DNA of 36,218 nt from Bog-159 sp049520215. GTDB taxonomy: Bacteria; Acidobacteriota; Terriglobia; Bryobacterales; Bryobacteraceae. Position numbers and translations under genes: made by a program. Under the pieces are notes generated by a model, which was not told where the DNA came from, did not search any database, and was given only the letters and a program-made list of their open reading frames with translations. Positions 1 through 7,927 of this stretch are shown piece after piece (position 1 is the first letter of the stretch; each line of letters begins with the position of its first letter). The stretch is from assembly GCA_049520215.1 (NCBI GenBank), contig JBEKPZ010000030.1, forward strand, positions 1-36,218. Reading direction: 5' to 3'.

Positions 1-149
1 TTCTCGACTTCTTCGATCAACAGCGCGACGGCCTTGGCTTCGGGCCCGGAGAGTCCCGGCGGAGACACGACCGCCGCGTTGGTCAGATCCAGCGCGGCGG
101 CGGGCGTCATCACCGCGGCGAGTAAGAAGGGAATCGCAAGTCGGGCCAC
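1..149 (-). CDS. Secreted protein, N-terminal fragment (cut by window edge)
   Basis: A reading frame starts at a GTG (147-149) and stays open to the left edge, giving 49 residues. It begins with a clear signal peptide: Arg at residue 3, a hydrophobic core of about 12 residues and an AAA-type cleavage site near residue 19, so the product is exported. The mature part starts LDLTNAAVV and continues with SPPGLSGPEAKAVALLIEEV, a pattern seen at the N-terminus of some secreted glycosidases with a GH20b-like entry domain. That assignment is weak because so little is visible. The gene is divergent from the cyclase-TIR gene, with about 208 nt between the two starts. No good Shine-Dalgarno sequence precedes the GTG. 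Confidence 0.6.
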   Translation of the reverse strand, partial: MARLAIPFLLAAVMTPAAALDLTNAAVVSPPGLSGPEAKAVALLIEEVE

Positions 150-298
150 GAATCAAATGGATAGCACACGTGCCTGCCCACATTCTACCGGCCTCATGGG
201 CGGAAGCACGGCTCGCCAGTACCTGCTTCTGTGACAGGCGCTTCAACAGTGGACGTTGCGCTGGGCCCAGGGAGCCCACAATTATTGGCACGCGGGTA

Positions 299-324
299 TC
301 GCGACCGGGTGTCGCGACCGGGTT
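299..324. repeat. 13-nt tandem direct repeat upstream of the cyclase-TIR gene
   Basis: Two adjacent copies of TCGCGACCGGGTK lie at 299-311 and 312-324, differing only in the last base. They end about 34 nt before the ATG and overlap the proposed -35 hexamer at 323-328. A direct repeat in this position could be an operator. It could also be chance slippage in GC-rich DNA. Confidence 0.35.
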
Positions 325-351
325 GCGGACTTCGTGTGGAAAGTGTACGCT
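323..351 (+). promoter_or_regulatory. Candidate promoter of the cyclase-TIR gene, possibly leaderless
   Basis: TTGCGG at 323-328 and TACGCT at 346-351 are separated by 17 nt. The -10-like hexamer ends six bases before the ATG at 358. Transcription starting about seven bases downstream would begin at the start codon itself. There is no Shine-Dalgarno sequence at a proper distance. The hexamers match the consensus only moderately. Confidence 0.35.
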
Positions 352-357
352 CGCAGA

Positions 358-2001
358 ATGATGAGCGGTTCCGACGAGCTATCGCGGGAAGAACTCGTGT
401 CTCTCTTGGAAATAGCTGGAGAAGTATCTGAGCAGGGCGACCAAGACCAGTTGGTTAACACGACTCTCGAAAGAGCATGCATGATGACGAATTCTCCCGA
501 TGGTTCCGTCTTGCTGTACGATGCCGAAAGAGGGGGTCTATTCTTTGCAGCCGCTCGTGGAATCAAGGGGCCCGATCTATTGGAGAAGTGGGGCGAGCGC
601 TCCAGCCAGCGAGTTCCGCTCCAGGGCAGCAACGCCGGTCAGGCGTTCACGTCCGGCGAGATCGTCTGGGGCACGGACCTGGGTGTCGATGCGGAACATT
701 TCAAGGGTGTTGACGAGCAAACCGGGAAAAGCTCAAGATCGATCGTGTCGGTACCCTTGCGAATTGCCAGCAAGAGCATTGGCGTTCTGCAGATTCTGAA
801 CAAGGCGGCGGCGGACGGGACGGCGCTCCCCTATGATTCGCACGATCTCGCCCTCCTCTCGCATTTTGGCAGACTCGCCGCGAGCGCGATTAACAACGCT
901 CGCCTGCTCCGCAAGTTAAGCGCACATATGGGCCTCTACTCGTATGGCGGCGCCCAGGACCTCGTGGAGCGTCTGGATCAGCCCGCGACACGGGAAACCC
1001 TCACCCTACTGTTTGCGGACATGCGCGGGTTTACTCAACTCTGCCAATCCCAGGCCGACCCAGCAAGAACGCAGGAAATAATGAACGACCTGCTGACCAT
1101 GCTCGCAGACCAGGTCCTGCGTCGTGAAGGCATCGTCAATAAATTCATCGGCGACGCAGTATTTGCGATCTTTCGGAATCGGGATGGGCCGAAACAAGGA
1201 GTGCGGTGCGCCTTTGACATGTTGGAACGATTCGATAGTCTTCGCAGGCGCTGGGACGAAGCGTGCAACGAAGACCTGAGCTTTCTCGACCTCGGGATCG
1301 GTATTGCGACAGGCGCCGTGGCTCTGGGTAGCTTCGGAAGCGCCACAGTGCGCGATTTCACCGCAATTGGAACCGCCGTCAATCTGGCGTCCGCATTCGA
1401 GCGAGCGGCGCGCAATGGCCGGCGCGTGCTCATTGACAACGCGACCTGGACAGCCGTACACGACATAGTAGAAGAATACGATGGGCCGACACCGTTCGAA
1501 CTGGGAAAACCGGGCCAGACCGTAGTTATCAAGTATCGACACTTTCACTTGAAGCGCCTGAAGGCGGACCGGCCCGTTTGTGTTTTCGTCAGCCACAGTC
1601 ATCACGATCGGGATTTTGTGGAGCGCCGAATCCGCGGACCTCTCACTCATTACGGCATCGAGACTTGGTATTCGAATGCCGATATTATTCCTGGCGAAAA
1701 ATACATACAGGCGATCGAGGCCGGTTTACTGAACTGCGACTGGGTCCTGGTGGTGATCACCGAACATGCAACCCAGAGCGACTGGGTTAGAGCCGAGATT
1801 CGCACAGCATTGGCCGACCCCCGATTTAACCACCGGGTTCTGCCGCTCAGGGTGGGTGATGCCGAACCCTCCCAGATCAGCCACGAATTGGGGGTGCTCG
1901 AAGCGCTGGATGTCCGGCAAGTTCCTCACATCGCGGAAACACTTTACCAGTTTTTGACGGCCCAGGAGATCAAACTACGAGTGGGCTCTCGGACTGCGTA
2001 G
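358..2001 (+). CDS. GAF - class III nucleotide cyclase - TIR domain fusion protein
   Basis: A predicted cytoplasmic protein of 547 aa with no signal peptide or membrane segment. Residues about 12-188 form a GAF domain with a partial NKFDE motif (N148, K149, Y159, D163), the signature of cyclic-nucleotide-binding GAFs. Residues about 213-395 are a class III cyclase with metal aspartates D221 and D266, purine-specifying pair K262/T335 as in cyanobacterial adenylyl cyclases, and transition-state N342. The usual Arg four residues later is Ala346. Residues 406-535 are a TIR domain; SDWVRAEIRTAL carries E480 at the position of the catalytic NADase Glu of SARM1-type TIRs. The likely role is signal-controlled cyclic nucleotide synthesis coupled to NAD cleavage, but function is inferred. 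Codon use looks less GC-biased than in neighbours. ATG 358 or 361 fits better than an in-frame ATG at 256, which adds a non-domain leader. Confidence 0.88.
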   Translation: MMSGSDELSREELVSLLEIAGEVSEQGDQDQLVNTTLERACMMTNSPDGSVLLYDAERGGLFFAAARGIKGPDLLEKWGERSSQRVPLQGSNAGQAFTSGEIVWGTDLGVDAEHFKGVDEQTGKSSRSIVSVPLRIASKSIGVLQILNKAAADGTALPYDSHDLALLSHFGRLAASAINNARLLRKLSAHMGLYSYGGAQDLVERLDQPATRETLTLLFADMRGFTQLCQSQADPARTQEIMNDLLTMLADQVLRREGIVNKFIGDAVFAIFRNRDGPKQGVRCAFDMLERFDSLRRRWDEACNEDLSFLDLGIGIATGAVALGSFGSATVRDFTAIGTAVNLASAFERAARNGRRVLIDNATWTAVHDIVEEYDGPTPFELGKPGQTVVIKYRHFHLKRLKADRPVCVFVSHSHHDRDFVERRIRGPLTHYGIETWYSNADIIPGEKYIQAIEAGLLNCDWVLVVITEHATQSDWVRAEIRTALADPRFNHRVLPLRVGDAEPSQISHELGVLEALDVRQVPHIAETLYQFLTAQEIKLRVGSRTA

Positions 2002-2060
2002 TCGGTTGCTTCCGCTCTTTGCTTCCACTGCGCCAGGAAATTGGCCGCCCCGCACGATGC

Positions 2061-2066
2061 TAGATT
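2061..2066 (+). promoter_or_regulatory. Candidate -10 element before the 2077 gene
   Basis: TAGATT lies 10 nt before the ATG at 2077. A GAAATGAG stretch between them could act as a weak ribosome binding site. No -35 hexamer is recognisable at 16-18 nt. Confidence 0.25.
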
Positions 2067-2076
2067 GAAATGAGAT

Positions 2077-2640
2077 ATGCGAGCTTGCTGCTTTCGCGCG
2101 CTGCTGTTAGCGGTCGCGTTGTCCATAGGCATCTGCGCCCAGGAAAAAGGGATCGAGCCGGAGTGGGACATCCGGCCCGTACTGAAGGAAATCGCCGCGC
2201 ACGCCGAGCGCATGGTTCCGGTGCTCGAACAGATTGACGCCAAGGAAATGGCGAAGAACGGCGCGCCGGATACCTACATCGCCCAGCTCAATGCGAGTAG
2301 GGTGCAGGCCAAGGCTCTGGCCACCGAGGCCGTCGCGCTGGCCAATTCGCCGGACAAGCTCTCGGCTGATCTGTCCACGTTCTTCCGCATGCTGTCGCTC
2401 GAGAAGACCCTGCTCTCCATCGAGGAGGGTATTCGCAAGTACTGGAATCCGGCGGTGGCGGACCTGCTGAACAGCCAGATGGCCGAGAACGGCGCGAATC
2501 GAGAGCGCTTCCAACGCTATATCCTGGACCTGGCGGCCACGCACGAACAGGAATGCGCCGTCATGGATCACGAAGCGCAACGCTGCCGCGGCATCCTGGC
2601 CAGGCAGCCCAACGCCGCTCCCAAGACGGAGAAAAAGTAG
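2077..2640 (+). CDS. Secreted helical protein, unknown function
   Basis: A protein of 187 aa. Residues 1-21 form a signal peptide or lipoprotein-type leader (hydrophobic LLLAVALSIGIC followed by AQ); the Cys at residue 20 could be lipidated, although the lipobox is poor. The rest is rich in Ala, Glu and Leu and looks almost entirely helical. It has two Cys near residues 158 and 168 and a Lys-rich C-terminal tail. I do not recognise a family. Its stop is followed after one base by the ATG of the Cys-rich miniprotein, and that gene is 2 nt from the pectinase-like gene, so the three are probably co-transcribed. Export together with a polysaccharide-degrading enzyme is the only clue to function. 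Confidence 0.75.
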   Translation: MRACCFRALLLAVALSIGICAQEKGIEPEWDIRPVLKEIAAHAERMVPVLEQIDAKEMAKNGAPDTYIAQLNASRVQAKALATEAVALANSPDKLSADLSTFFRMLSLEKTLLSIEEGIRKYWNPAVADLLNSQMAENGANRERFQRYILDLAATHEQECAVMDHEAQRCRGILARQPNAAPKTEKK

Positions 2641-2641
2641 C

Positions 2642-2968
2642 ATGCCGTTCAACTGCTCGATCTGTGGAGAGGAATCCACGCGCATCTGCATGTGGTGCAC
2701 CAAGGATACCTGCGCTAACCACCTATGTGCGAAATGCGGGCGGTGCAGCGATTGCTGCGAGTGCGAGGTCCCGCTGGACCAGCCGATGCACGCGGCCCCG
2801 GCCGTACGCGAACACGACGCCGCGCCCGTGCCAGCGCCAGAGGCTGCGCTCGAGCCGGTGCCAGAACCTGCGCCCGTGCCAGACCCTGCGCCAGTGCCGG
2901 AACCCGCGCCCATCGAGGAGACCGCGCCGGTCGAGAGTGCGCCCCCCGAACCCGATCTGGGGGCTTGA
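2642..2968 (+). CDS. Cys-rich zinc-ribbon-like miniprotein with Pro/Ala/Glu tail
   Basis: A 108-aa protein. The first 41 residues contain ten or more Cys and one His in pairs: C5-C8, C16-C19, C24 with H27 and C29, C32-C35, C38-C39 and C41. This spacing resembles a B-box or treble-clef zinc finger and should bind zinc. Residues about 52-104 are a low-complexity tail of repeating VPEPAP-type units, probably extended and disordered, encoded by imperfect DNA repeats at 2824-2935. There is no signal peptide, so it should stay in the cytoplasm, unlike both flanking gene products. It starts one base after the preceding stop and ends 2 nt before the next ATG, indicating translational coupling. Function is unknown; a protein-protein interaction role is plausible. 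Confidence 0.75.
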   Translation: MPFNCSICGEESTRICMWCTKDTCANHLCAKCGRCSDCCECEVPLDQPMHAAPAVREHDAAPVPAPEAALEPVPEPAPVPDPAPVPEPAPIEETAPVESAPPEPDLGA

Positions 2969-2970
2969 AC

Positions 2971-4563
2971 ATGCGAACCCATTTGGCATGCCTCCTCCCG
3001 GCTCTTCTGTTAGCCGCGGTCTCGCCCGCCGCAGCCGCCGAAGCCATCTTCAACATCAAAGACTATGGCGCCACCGGACGCAAATCCGACGATGCGCGCC
3101 CCGCCATACAGAAGGCCATTGAAACGGCCGGCGCCGCGGGCGGCGGCACCGTGTATCTGCCTCCCGGCGAATACACGTCCGGCACGCTGCATCTGCGCAG
3201 CCACGTGCGCCTGCTCATCGATTCCGGCGCGACCCTGTTCGCTTCGCTCGACAGCAAAGCTTTCGACAAAGCTGCGCTGCTCTACGGCGAAGGCGTCGAC
3301 AACATCACCATCGAAGGGCGCGGCACCGTGGACGGCCAGGCTTCGTACCTGTGGCTGCCCAACGGCGACTTCGACGACGCCCTAATCCGCGAGAACATGC
3401 TGCTGGCCAAGGCCTTGGGCAAGCCACTGATGCGCTCCTTTCCGGCAGGCTACCCGACGGAGCAGATGTACCCACACCTGGTCCTGCTGCTGCGATGCAA
3501 AGACATCCGCATCGCCGGGCTATCGTTCGTGCGGTCGCGAAGCTGGACCATCAATCCCTACGCCTGCGAGCGCCTGATCATCGACGGCGTCTATGTCCAT
3601 TCGAGCCTGAAAGAAGCGGTGTGGGCCGACGGCATCGATCCCGATGGATGCAAAGACGTGCGCATCTCCAACAGCACCATCGAGACCGGCGACGACGCCA
3701 TCGTGCTCTGGTCGTCCGATATCTACGGTCCGGCGCTGCCCTGCGAAAACATCACGGTCACCAACTGCCGGCTCTCCTCGGCGTCGAGCGCGCTGAAGTT
3801 CTGCGACGGGAACATGAATTGCATCCGGCACGTGACCGTGGATAACACCGTAATTACGGGATCCAACCGCGGCATCGCGTTCATGGTGTTCGACAAAGGC
3901 TATGTGAGCGACGTGGTGCTCTCGAACTTGACCATCGAGTGCCGCCGCCACGATTGGTTCTGGTGGGGCGACGGCGACCCTATCCACTTCGACATCAAGC
4001 GGCGCAGCGAGCTGGATGGCAAGCCGCGCGCCAATGAGCCGCCCGCCGGCTCGATTCGCAATGTCATGATCCGGAATGTGGTGGCGCGCGGGCAGGGAAC
4101 GTCGATGATCCACGGGCATCCGGATAGCTGGCTCGACGGCGTCAGCCTCGACAATATCAAGCTATTCGTTTCGAACGATCCGGACTCGCCCTTGCAGAAG
4201 ACCGTGGACGCCATCGAGATCCGCTGGGCGCGCAATTTGAAGCTCAGGGACGTGGAAGTGATCTGGGATAAGCCCGCGTCGGCGAAGTGGCAGACCGCGC
4301 TGCGCCTGGAAGACGCGCAGGACGTGGAGTTGGATGACTTCCGGGGGCGGGCGGTGGGGAACGGCGCGCCCGCTGTCGCATTCACCAATGTGGATGGCGC
4401 GACGGTGCGAAACTCGAACGCCGCCGTGGGCACGGAGTTGTTTCTGGACATCGCGGGCGCCGCCAGCCGTGGCATTCGGTTGTTCGGCAACGATCTGGGC
4501 GCGGCCAAAGTTCCGTATCGCATTGGCGCGGGCGCAAACCAGGACGCCGTGGTTCTGCATTAA
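2971..4563 (+). CDS. Secreted glycoside hydrolase family 28-like protein (pectinase type)
   Basis: A 530-aa exported protein with a signal peptide (residues 1-23, ending AAAA). Residues 27-70 match the pectate-lyase-3 entry segment (FNIKDYGATG, then GGGTVYLPPGEY), followed by a right-handed parallel beta-helix. GH28 catalytic motifs are present in variant form: GIDPDG (D223, D225) for the NTD motif and GDDAIVLWS (D241, D242) for the paired Asp, with RGIAF near 310 in place of the RIK region. It probably hydrolyses galacturonide or rhamnogalacturonan linkages outside the cytoplasm; the substrate is not certain because the GHG motif is not conserved. The ATG at 2971 is chosen because it begins the signal peptide; the frame stays open upstream only because of overlap with the miniprotein gene. 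It ends 18 nt from the convergent kinase gene. Confidence 0.85.
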   Translation: MRTHLACLLPALLLAAVSPAAAAEAIFNIKDYGATGRKSDDARPAIQKAIETAGAAGGGTVYLPPGEYTSGTLHLRSHVRLLIDSGATLFASLDSKAFDKAALLYGEGVDNITIEGRGTVDGQASYLWLPNGDFDDALIRENMLLAKALGKPLMRSFPAGYPTEQMYPHLVLLLRCKDIRIAGLSFVRSRSWTINPYACERLIIDGVYVHSSLKEAVWADGIDPDGCKDVRISNSTIETGDDAIVLWSSDIYGPALPCENITVTNCRLSSASSALKFCDGNMNCIRHVTVDNTVITGSNRGIAFMVFDKGYVSDVVLSNLTIECRRHDWFWWGDGDPIHFDIKRRSELDGKPRANEPPAGSIRNVMIRNVVARGQGTSMIHGHPDSWLDGVSLDNIKLFVSNDPDSPLQKTVDAIEIRWARNLKLRDVEVIWDKPASAKWQTALRLEDAQDVELDDFRGRAVGNGAPAVAFTNVDGATVRNSNAAVGTELFLDIAGAASRGIRLFGNDLGAAKVPYRIGAGANQDAVVLH

Positions 4564-4581
4564 TCGGCCTTCCTCCAGGGT

Positions 4582-7173
4582 TCAACTCCGAAATCGCGCG
4601 GCCTTCTCCGGACGGCCCGATTCTTCATACAGGGTGACGAGATCCTGGCGGGCCGTCTGCAGCCAACTGATCGAAGGAGCGGTCTGCTTGCCGATGATCT
4701 CGTAGCCGGCCAGCAGGTGCGTTTCCGCCTCGCCGTATCGACGCTCGCGCAAGAGCGCTCGTCCCAGCCTGAGCTGCGCGACGCCCGTATTCAAGTGATC
4801 CGCGGAAAGCGCTTCCGTCATGCGCGCGATGACTTCCCTGAGTAGCTCCTCGGCGCGGGCGTACTGCTTTCTCTCCAGGTACACGCCCCCCAGATTGCTC
4901 AACGCGATGGCGACTGAGTAATGGCGGTCGCCATTTACCGCCCGATAGATATCCACCGCGCGGCGGAATCGCGCCTCCGCCTCGTCCAGTTCTCCGCGCT
5001 TCAACTCCACGTTTCCCAGCTCGTTGAGCGCCAGCGCAACCCGGTTGTGCATCGGCCCGTAGACCCGCTCCTGAATGGCGAGCGATTGTTGCAGTACATC
5101 TTCCGCCTCGTCATAGCGGTTCTGGCGGCCCAGCGCCTGCCCCAGCGACGTCAGGCTGGAGGCGACCTCGGGATGATCCTTGCCATACCAGGACATGTTG
5201 ATATCGAGCGCCTGGCGGGCGAATCCCTCCGCTTCCGGGTAATGCCCCTGGTTGTACTGAATGGCGCTGAGGTTGATCAAATCGTCGGCCACCATCGGGT
5301 GGCGTTCTCCGTACATCTGGCGGTGCGTCGCCAGCAGGCGGCGGTTCAAGGCATCGGAAATGGCATAGTGGCCGAGGTAGAACTGCGCGTTCGCCAACTC
5401 ACTCAGGCTGTCCGCGAGATCGGGAGCCGCGGCGCCCGGCGCGGACTGCAATCGAATGGCTTGCTCTAGTATGGTGACGGCCTGAGGGTATCGGCCGCGG
5501 TGCTCCAGCACCTTACCCAAGGCGGAGGTGGCCCGCGCCACGGCCGGGCCGTTGGCCGGCGCCGACCGGCGGCTCATTTCGAACCCTTCGCGGACCAGCC
5601 GCTCGGCTTCCTCGAGGCGCGCCTGGCTGATTCGCAGCAAACCCAGCGCCACCAGGCTCTCCGCCACTTCGGGGTGGTCGCGGCCATAGATCGCCCTGCG
5701 CCGCTCCAGGGCGGTACCGAGCAGCGCGTCGGCCCTGTCCAGCTTGCCCAACTTCTGGTAGAGACCTCCCAGCGTGAAGTATAGTTCGGCTTGCACGGCG
5801 GGCTCCCGGTCGAGGATGCGCGCCTCCTCGACGCCGCGGTCCAGCAGCGTCACCACGCGCAGGCTATCGGCGGGGCCGGCCGCCTGATCGCCGAACAGGT
5901 TGAGCATGAAACTCTGGATGCGTTGTGTGCGGGCGGCCTCGGCGAGGGCCCGATTGCGCGCCGCCGCCAGCCTCACCGTAAAGAAGACTACCAGGCTGGC
6001 GACCACTGTCAGCGCCAACGCCGCCACCGCAAGAAAGCGCCGGTTGCGGCTGACGAACTTGCGCAACCGGTAGCGCGCGCTGTCCGGCCGCGCCTCCAGG
6101 GGCTCGCCGTTCAGGTAGTGGTCTATATCGCGGATCAGCGCCTCAACCGACGGGTATCTGCGCTGCGGGTCCTTGTGCATAGCGGTGAGGCACAGCACGT
6201 CCAAGTCGGCCCAGGCAGTTTTGCTGGCCGCCCCTTTCGCCGCCGCCGACGGCTTATCCGGTTGGCGCTCGGCGATCATCGCGCCGGCTTCGGAGGGCGC
6301 CAGGTTTGCGAAGTCGAAGGGAAGCCGGCCGGCCAGCAGTTCATAGAGGATTACCCCCAGCGAGTAAACGTCCGTATAGACCCCTACGGGACCGCCGCGA
6401 ACCTGCTCGGGCGCCGCGTACGCCGGTGTCATCAGCCGCAAGCCCGTGAGGGTTTGATCCACCGGATGGTCCAGGCAGTCGAGTTGTTTGGCAATGCCAA
6501 AATCGAGCAGCCTGAGGGTGCCGTCTGGCTTCACCAGGATGTTGGACGGCTTCAGGTCCCGGTGGATGATGGCATGCTGGTGCGCGTGCTGTACGGCATC
6601 GCATACGGAACGAAACGATTGCAGGCGCTCCCGGATTGACGACTGGCGCCGAAGGCAATATTCGGTGAGCGGCAGCCCATCGACATACTCCATGGCGAAC
6701 CACGGGGTTCCGTCGGCCAGCGTGTCGGCGTCGTAAAGCCGCGCGATGGATGGATGATTCATTTGGGCAAGCGTGCGTTGCTCGCTGAGAAATCGCTCGC
6801 GGCGTGCCGGCGATAGCCAGGCATCGCGCAGGATCTTGATGGCCACCAGGCTGCCGAGATCGTCGCGCTCGGCCAGATACACCACGCCCATCCCGCCCTC
6901 GCCGAGCACTCTCACGACGCGGTACGGACCGAAATCTTTGGAGGTGAACGAAGGAGAAGTGCCGTCGCCGACGATGCGGTGTGCGAGGTTTGCCACGTCG
7001 CGGTCCAGCAGCGATGCGCCGCGGGAGTCCTCCTCCAGCATGGCGAGCACGTCCGCCATCAGCCCATCGTCGTCCGGGCAAGCGTCCTTCAAAAAGATCT
7101 GACGTTGGCGCTCGGGAAGGTCCGCCGCTTCGTGAAACAACGTTTGAATGCGATGCCAGCGCGCGCTGTCCAT
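4582..7173 (-). CDS. Transmembrane Ser/Thr protein kinase with C-terminal TPR repeats (module 1)
   Basis: An 863-aa PknB-type kinase. A short N-terminal helical region (1-80) is followed by the kinase domain at about 84-355: Gly loop GEGGMGVVYL (91-100), catalytic K113, HRDLKPSN (204-211), DFG (224-226) and APE (254-256), all intact, so it should be active. One membrane helix lies at about 379-402. The rest holds at least six TPR units of kinesin-light-chain type with a period near 42 residues (YGRDHPEVAESL, YGERHPMVADDL, YGKDHPEVASSL and others), expected outside the inner membrane. The gene lies 27 nt downstream of an ECF sigma gene on the same strand. Such pairs are known, and in some families the kinase activates the sigma factor by phosphorylation. 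A GGGAAA-type ribosome site precedes the ATG. Confidence 0.93.
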   Translation of the reverse strand: MDSARWHRIQTLFHEAADLPERQRQIFLKDACPDDDGLMADVLAMLEEDSRGASLLDRDVANLAHRIVGDGTSPSFTSKDFGPYRVVRVLGEGGMGVVYLAERDDLGSLVAIKILRDAWLSPARRERFLSEQRTLAQMNHPSIARLYDADTLADGTPWFAMEYVDGLPLTEYCLRRQSSIRERLQSFRSVCDAVQHAHQHAIIHRDLKPSNILVKPDGTLRLLDFGIAKQLDCLDHPVDQTLTGLRLMTPAYAAPEQVRGGPVGVYTDVYSLGVILYELLAGRLPFDFANLAPSEAGAMIAERQPDKPSAAAKGAASKTAWADLDVLCLTAMHKDPQRRYPSVEALIRDIDHYLNGEPLEARPDSARYRLRKFVSRNRRFLAVAALALTVVASLVVFFTVRLAAARNRALAEAARTQRIQSFMLNLFGDQAAGPADSLRVVTLLDRGVEEARILDREPAVQAELYFTLGGLYQKLGKLDRADALLGTALERRRAIYGRDHPEVAESLVALGLLRISQARLEEAERLVREGFEMSRRSAPANGPAVARATSALGKVLEHRGRYPQAVTILEQAIRLQSAPGAAAPDLADSLSELANAQFYLGHYAISDALNRRLLATHRQMYGERHPMVADDLINLSAIQYNQGHYPEAEGFARQALDINMSWYGKDHPEVASSLTSLGQALGRQNRYDEAEDVLQQSLAIQERVYGPMHNRVALALNELGNVELKRGELDEAEARFRRAVDIYRAVNGDRHYSVAIALSNLGGVYLERKQYARAEELLREVIARMTEALSADHLNTGVAQLRLGRALLRERRYGEAETHLLAGYEIIGKQTAPSISWLQTARQDLVTLYEESGRPEKAARFRS

Positions 7174-7200
7174 TTTGATTTCCCTAAGGAACCGAGCGAG

Positions 7201-7782
7201 TCAGCCTGCGCGGCGCAGCTCATTTGCCAGCCACGCCTTGGCCGCGCGCCAGTCGCGGAGGACGGTGGCCTCCGACACATCCAGCAGCGCCGCGGTTTCA
7301 CTGACGTCCAGGCCCCCAAAGAAGCGGCTTTCCACGAGCAACGCCTGGCGGGGGCTCATGCGCGCCAGATCGTCCAAAGCGGTGTCCAGGGCTAGCAGGT
7401 CATTTCCGCACGACGCGGCCTCGTCCAGCGAATCGTCAAAGACCACCATCAAGACTCCATCGCCCCCGCGCTTGTGGGAGTGCCGGCGGCGGGCCGCCTC
7501 CACCAGCAGTTGCCGCATGGCGCGCGCGGCGATGCGTTTGAAGTGCAGACGGGAGGTGCCGGCCAGCTGCGGGGAATTCGCCAGCTTCAACCAAGCTTCG
7601 TGAACCAGCGTGGTAGGGCTCAGTGTGGCGTTCGGGTCGCGGCGTTTCACGGTGGAGGCCAGGCGGCGCAGTTCCTCGTAAGTCAGGCTGAACAGGTGAT
7701 CCAGCGCACGCCTTTCCTCGGGTGTGGCGCCGAGTTCGCCGGCATTGAATCCGCTTGCCGTTCCGGTATTTCGAATGCGCAT
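7201..7782 (-). CDS. ECF RNA polymerase sigma factor (module 1)
   Basis: A 193-aa sigma-70 family protein of the group found beside Ser/Thr kinases (TIGR02999-like). Region 2 is at about 28-100 (YEELRRLAS, then LSPTTLVHEAWLKL and FKRIAARAMRQLLVEAARRR); region 4 is at about 130-190 (LDDLARMSPRQALLVESRFF, then SETAALLDVSEATVLRDWRA), the helix-turn-helix for -35 recognition. No anti-sigma gene is nearby; the following kinase probably controls it. ATG 7782 is chosen over an in-frame TTG at 7809 because a GGAAAA stretch precedes it and the extra residues add nothing to the fold. It is divergent from the 1624-aa secreted repeat protein, with 145 nt between starts, making that gene a natural target. 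Confidence 0.9.
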   Translation of the reverse strand: MRIRNTGTASGFNAGELGATPEERRALDHLFSLTYEELRRLASTVKRRDPNATLSPTTLVHEAWLKLANSPQLAGTSRLHFKRIAARAMRQLLVEAARRRHSHKRGGDGVLMVVFDDSLDEAASCGNDLLALDTALDDLARMSPRQALLVESRFFGGLDVSETAALLDVSEATVLRDWRAAKAWLANELRRAG

Positions 7783-7927
7783 GACGGTTTTTCCGGCGCG
7801 TTTGCGCAATGCTTAGTACGGTAGGTCCACTGCCCAGCGGCGTTCGACGAGTGGTTGAGAGCGGCCTGTTGGAATGCTATCACCGCAAGGGGCGGGTGGG
7901 CAAGTAATGGGCGTCCTGGGAGGGGCA

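Noticed and set aside
256..357. Upstream in-frame ATG at 256 as start of the cyclase-TIR gene
   Set aside because: The extra 34 residues match no domain, cover the direct repeat and promoter-like hexamers, and have no ribosome binding site.
1006..1650. Minus-strand open frame inside the cyclase-TIR gene
   Set aside because: It has no recognisable domain, while the plus-strand frame carries complete cyclase and TIR motifs.
2725..2970. Upstream extension of the GH28-like frame
   Set aside because: It overlaps the Cys-rich miniprotein gene and is Arg/Ala-rich; the signal peptide begins at 2971.
7783..7809. TTG at 7809 as the start of ECF sigma gene 1
   Set aside because: ATG 7782 has the better upstream sequence and the added residues fall outside the sigma fold.
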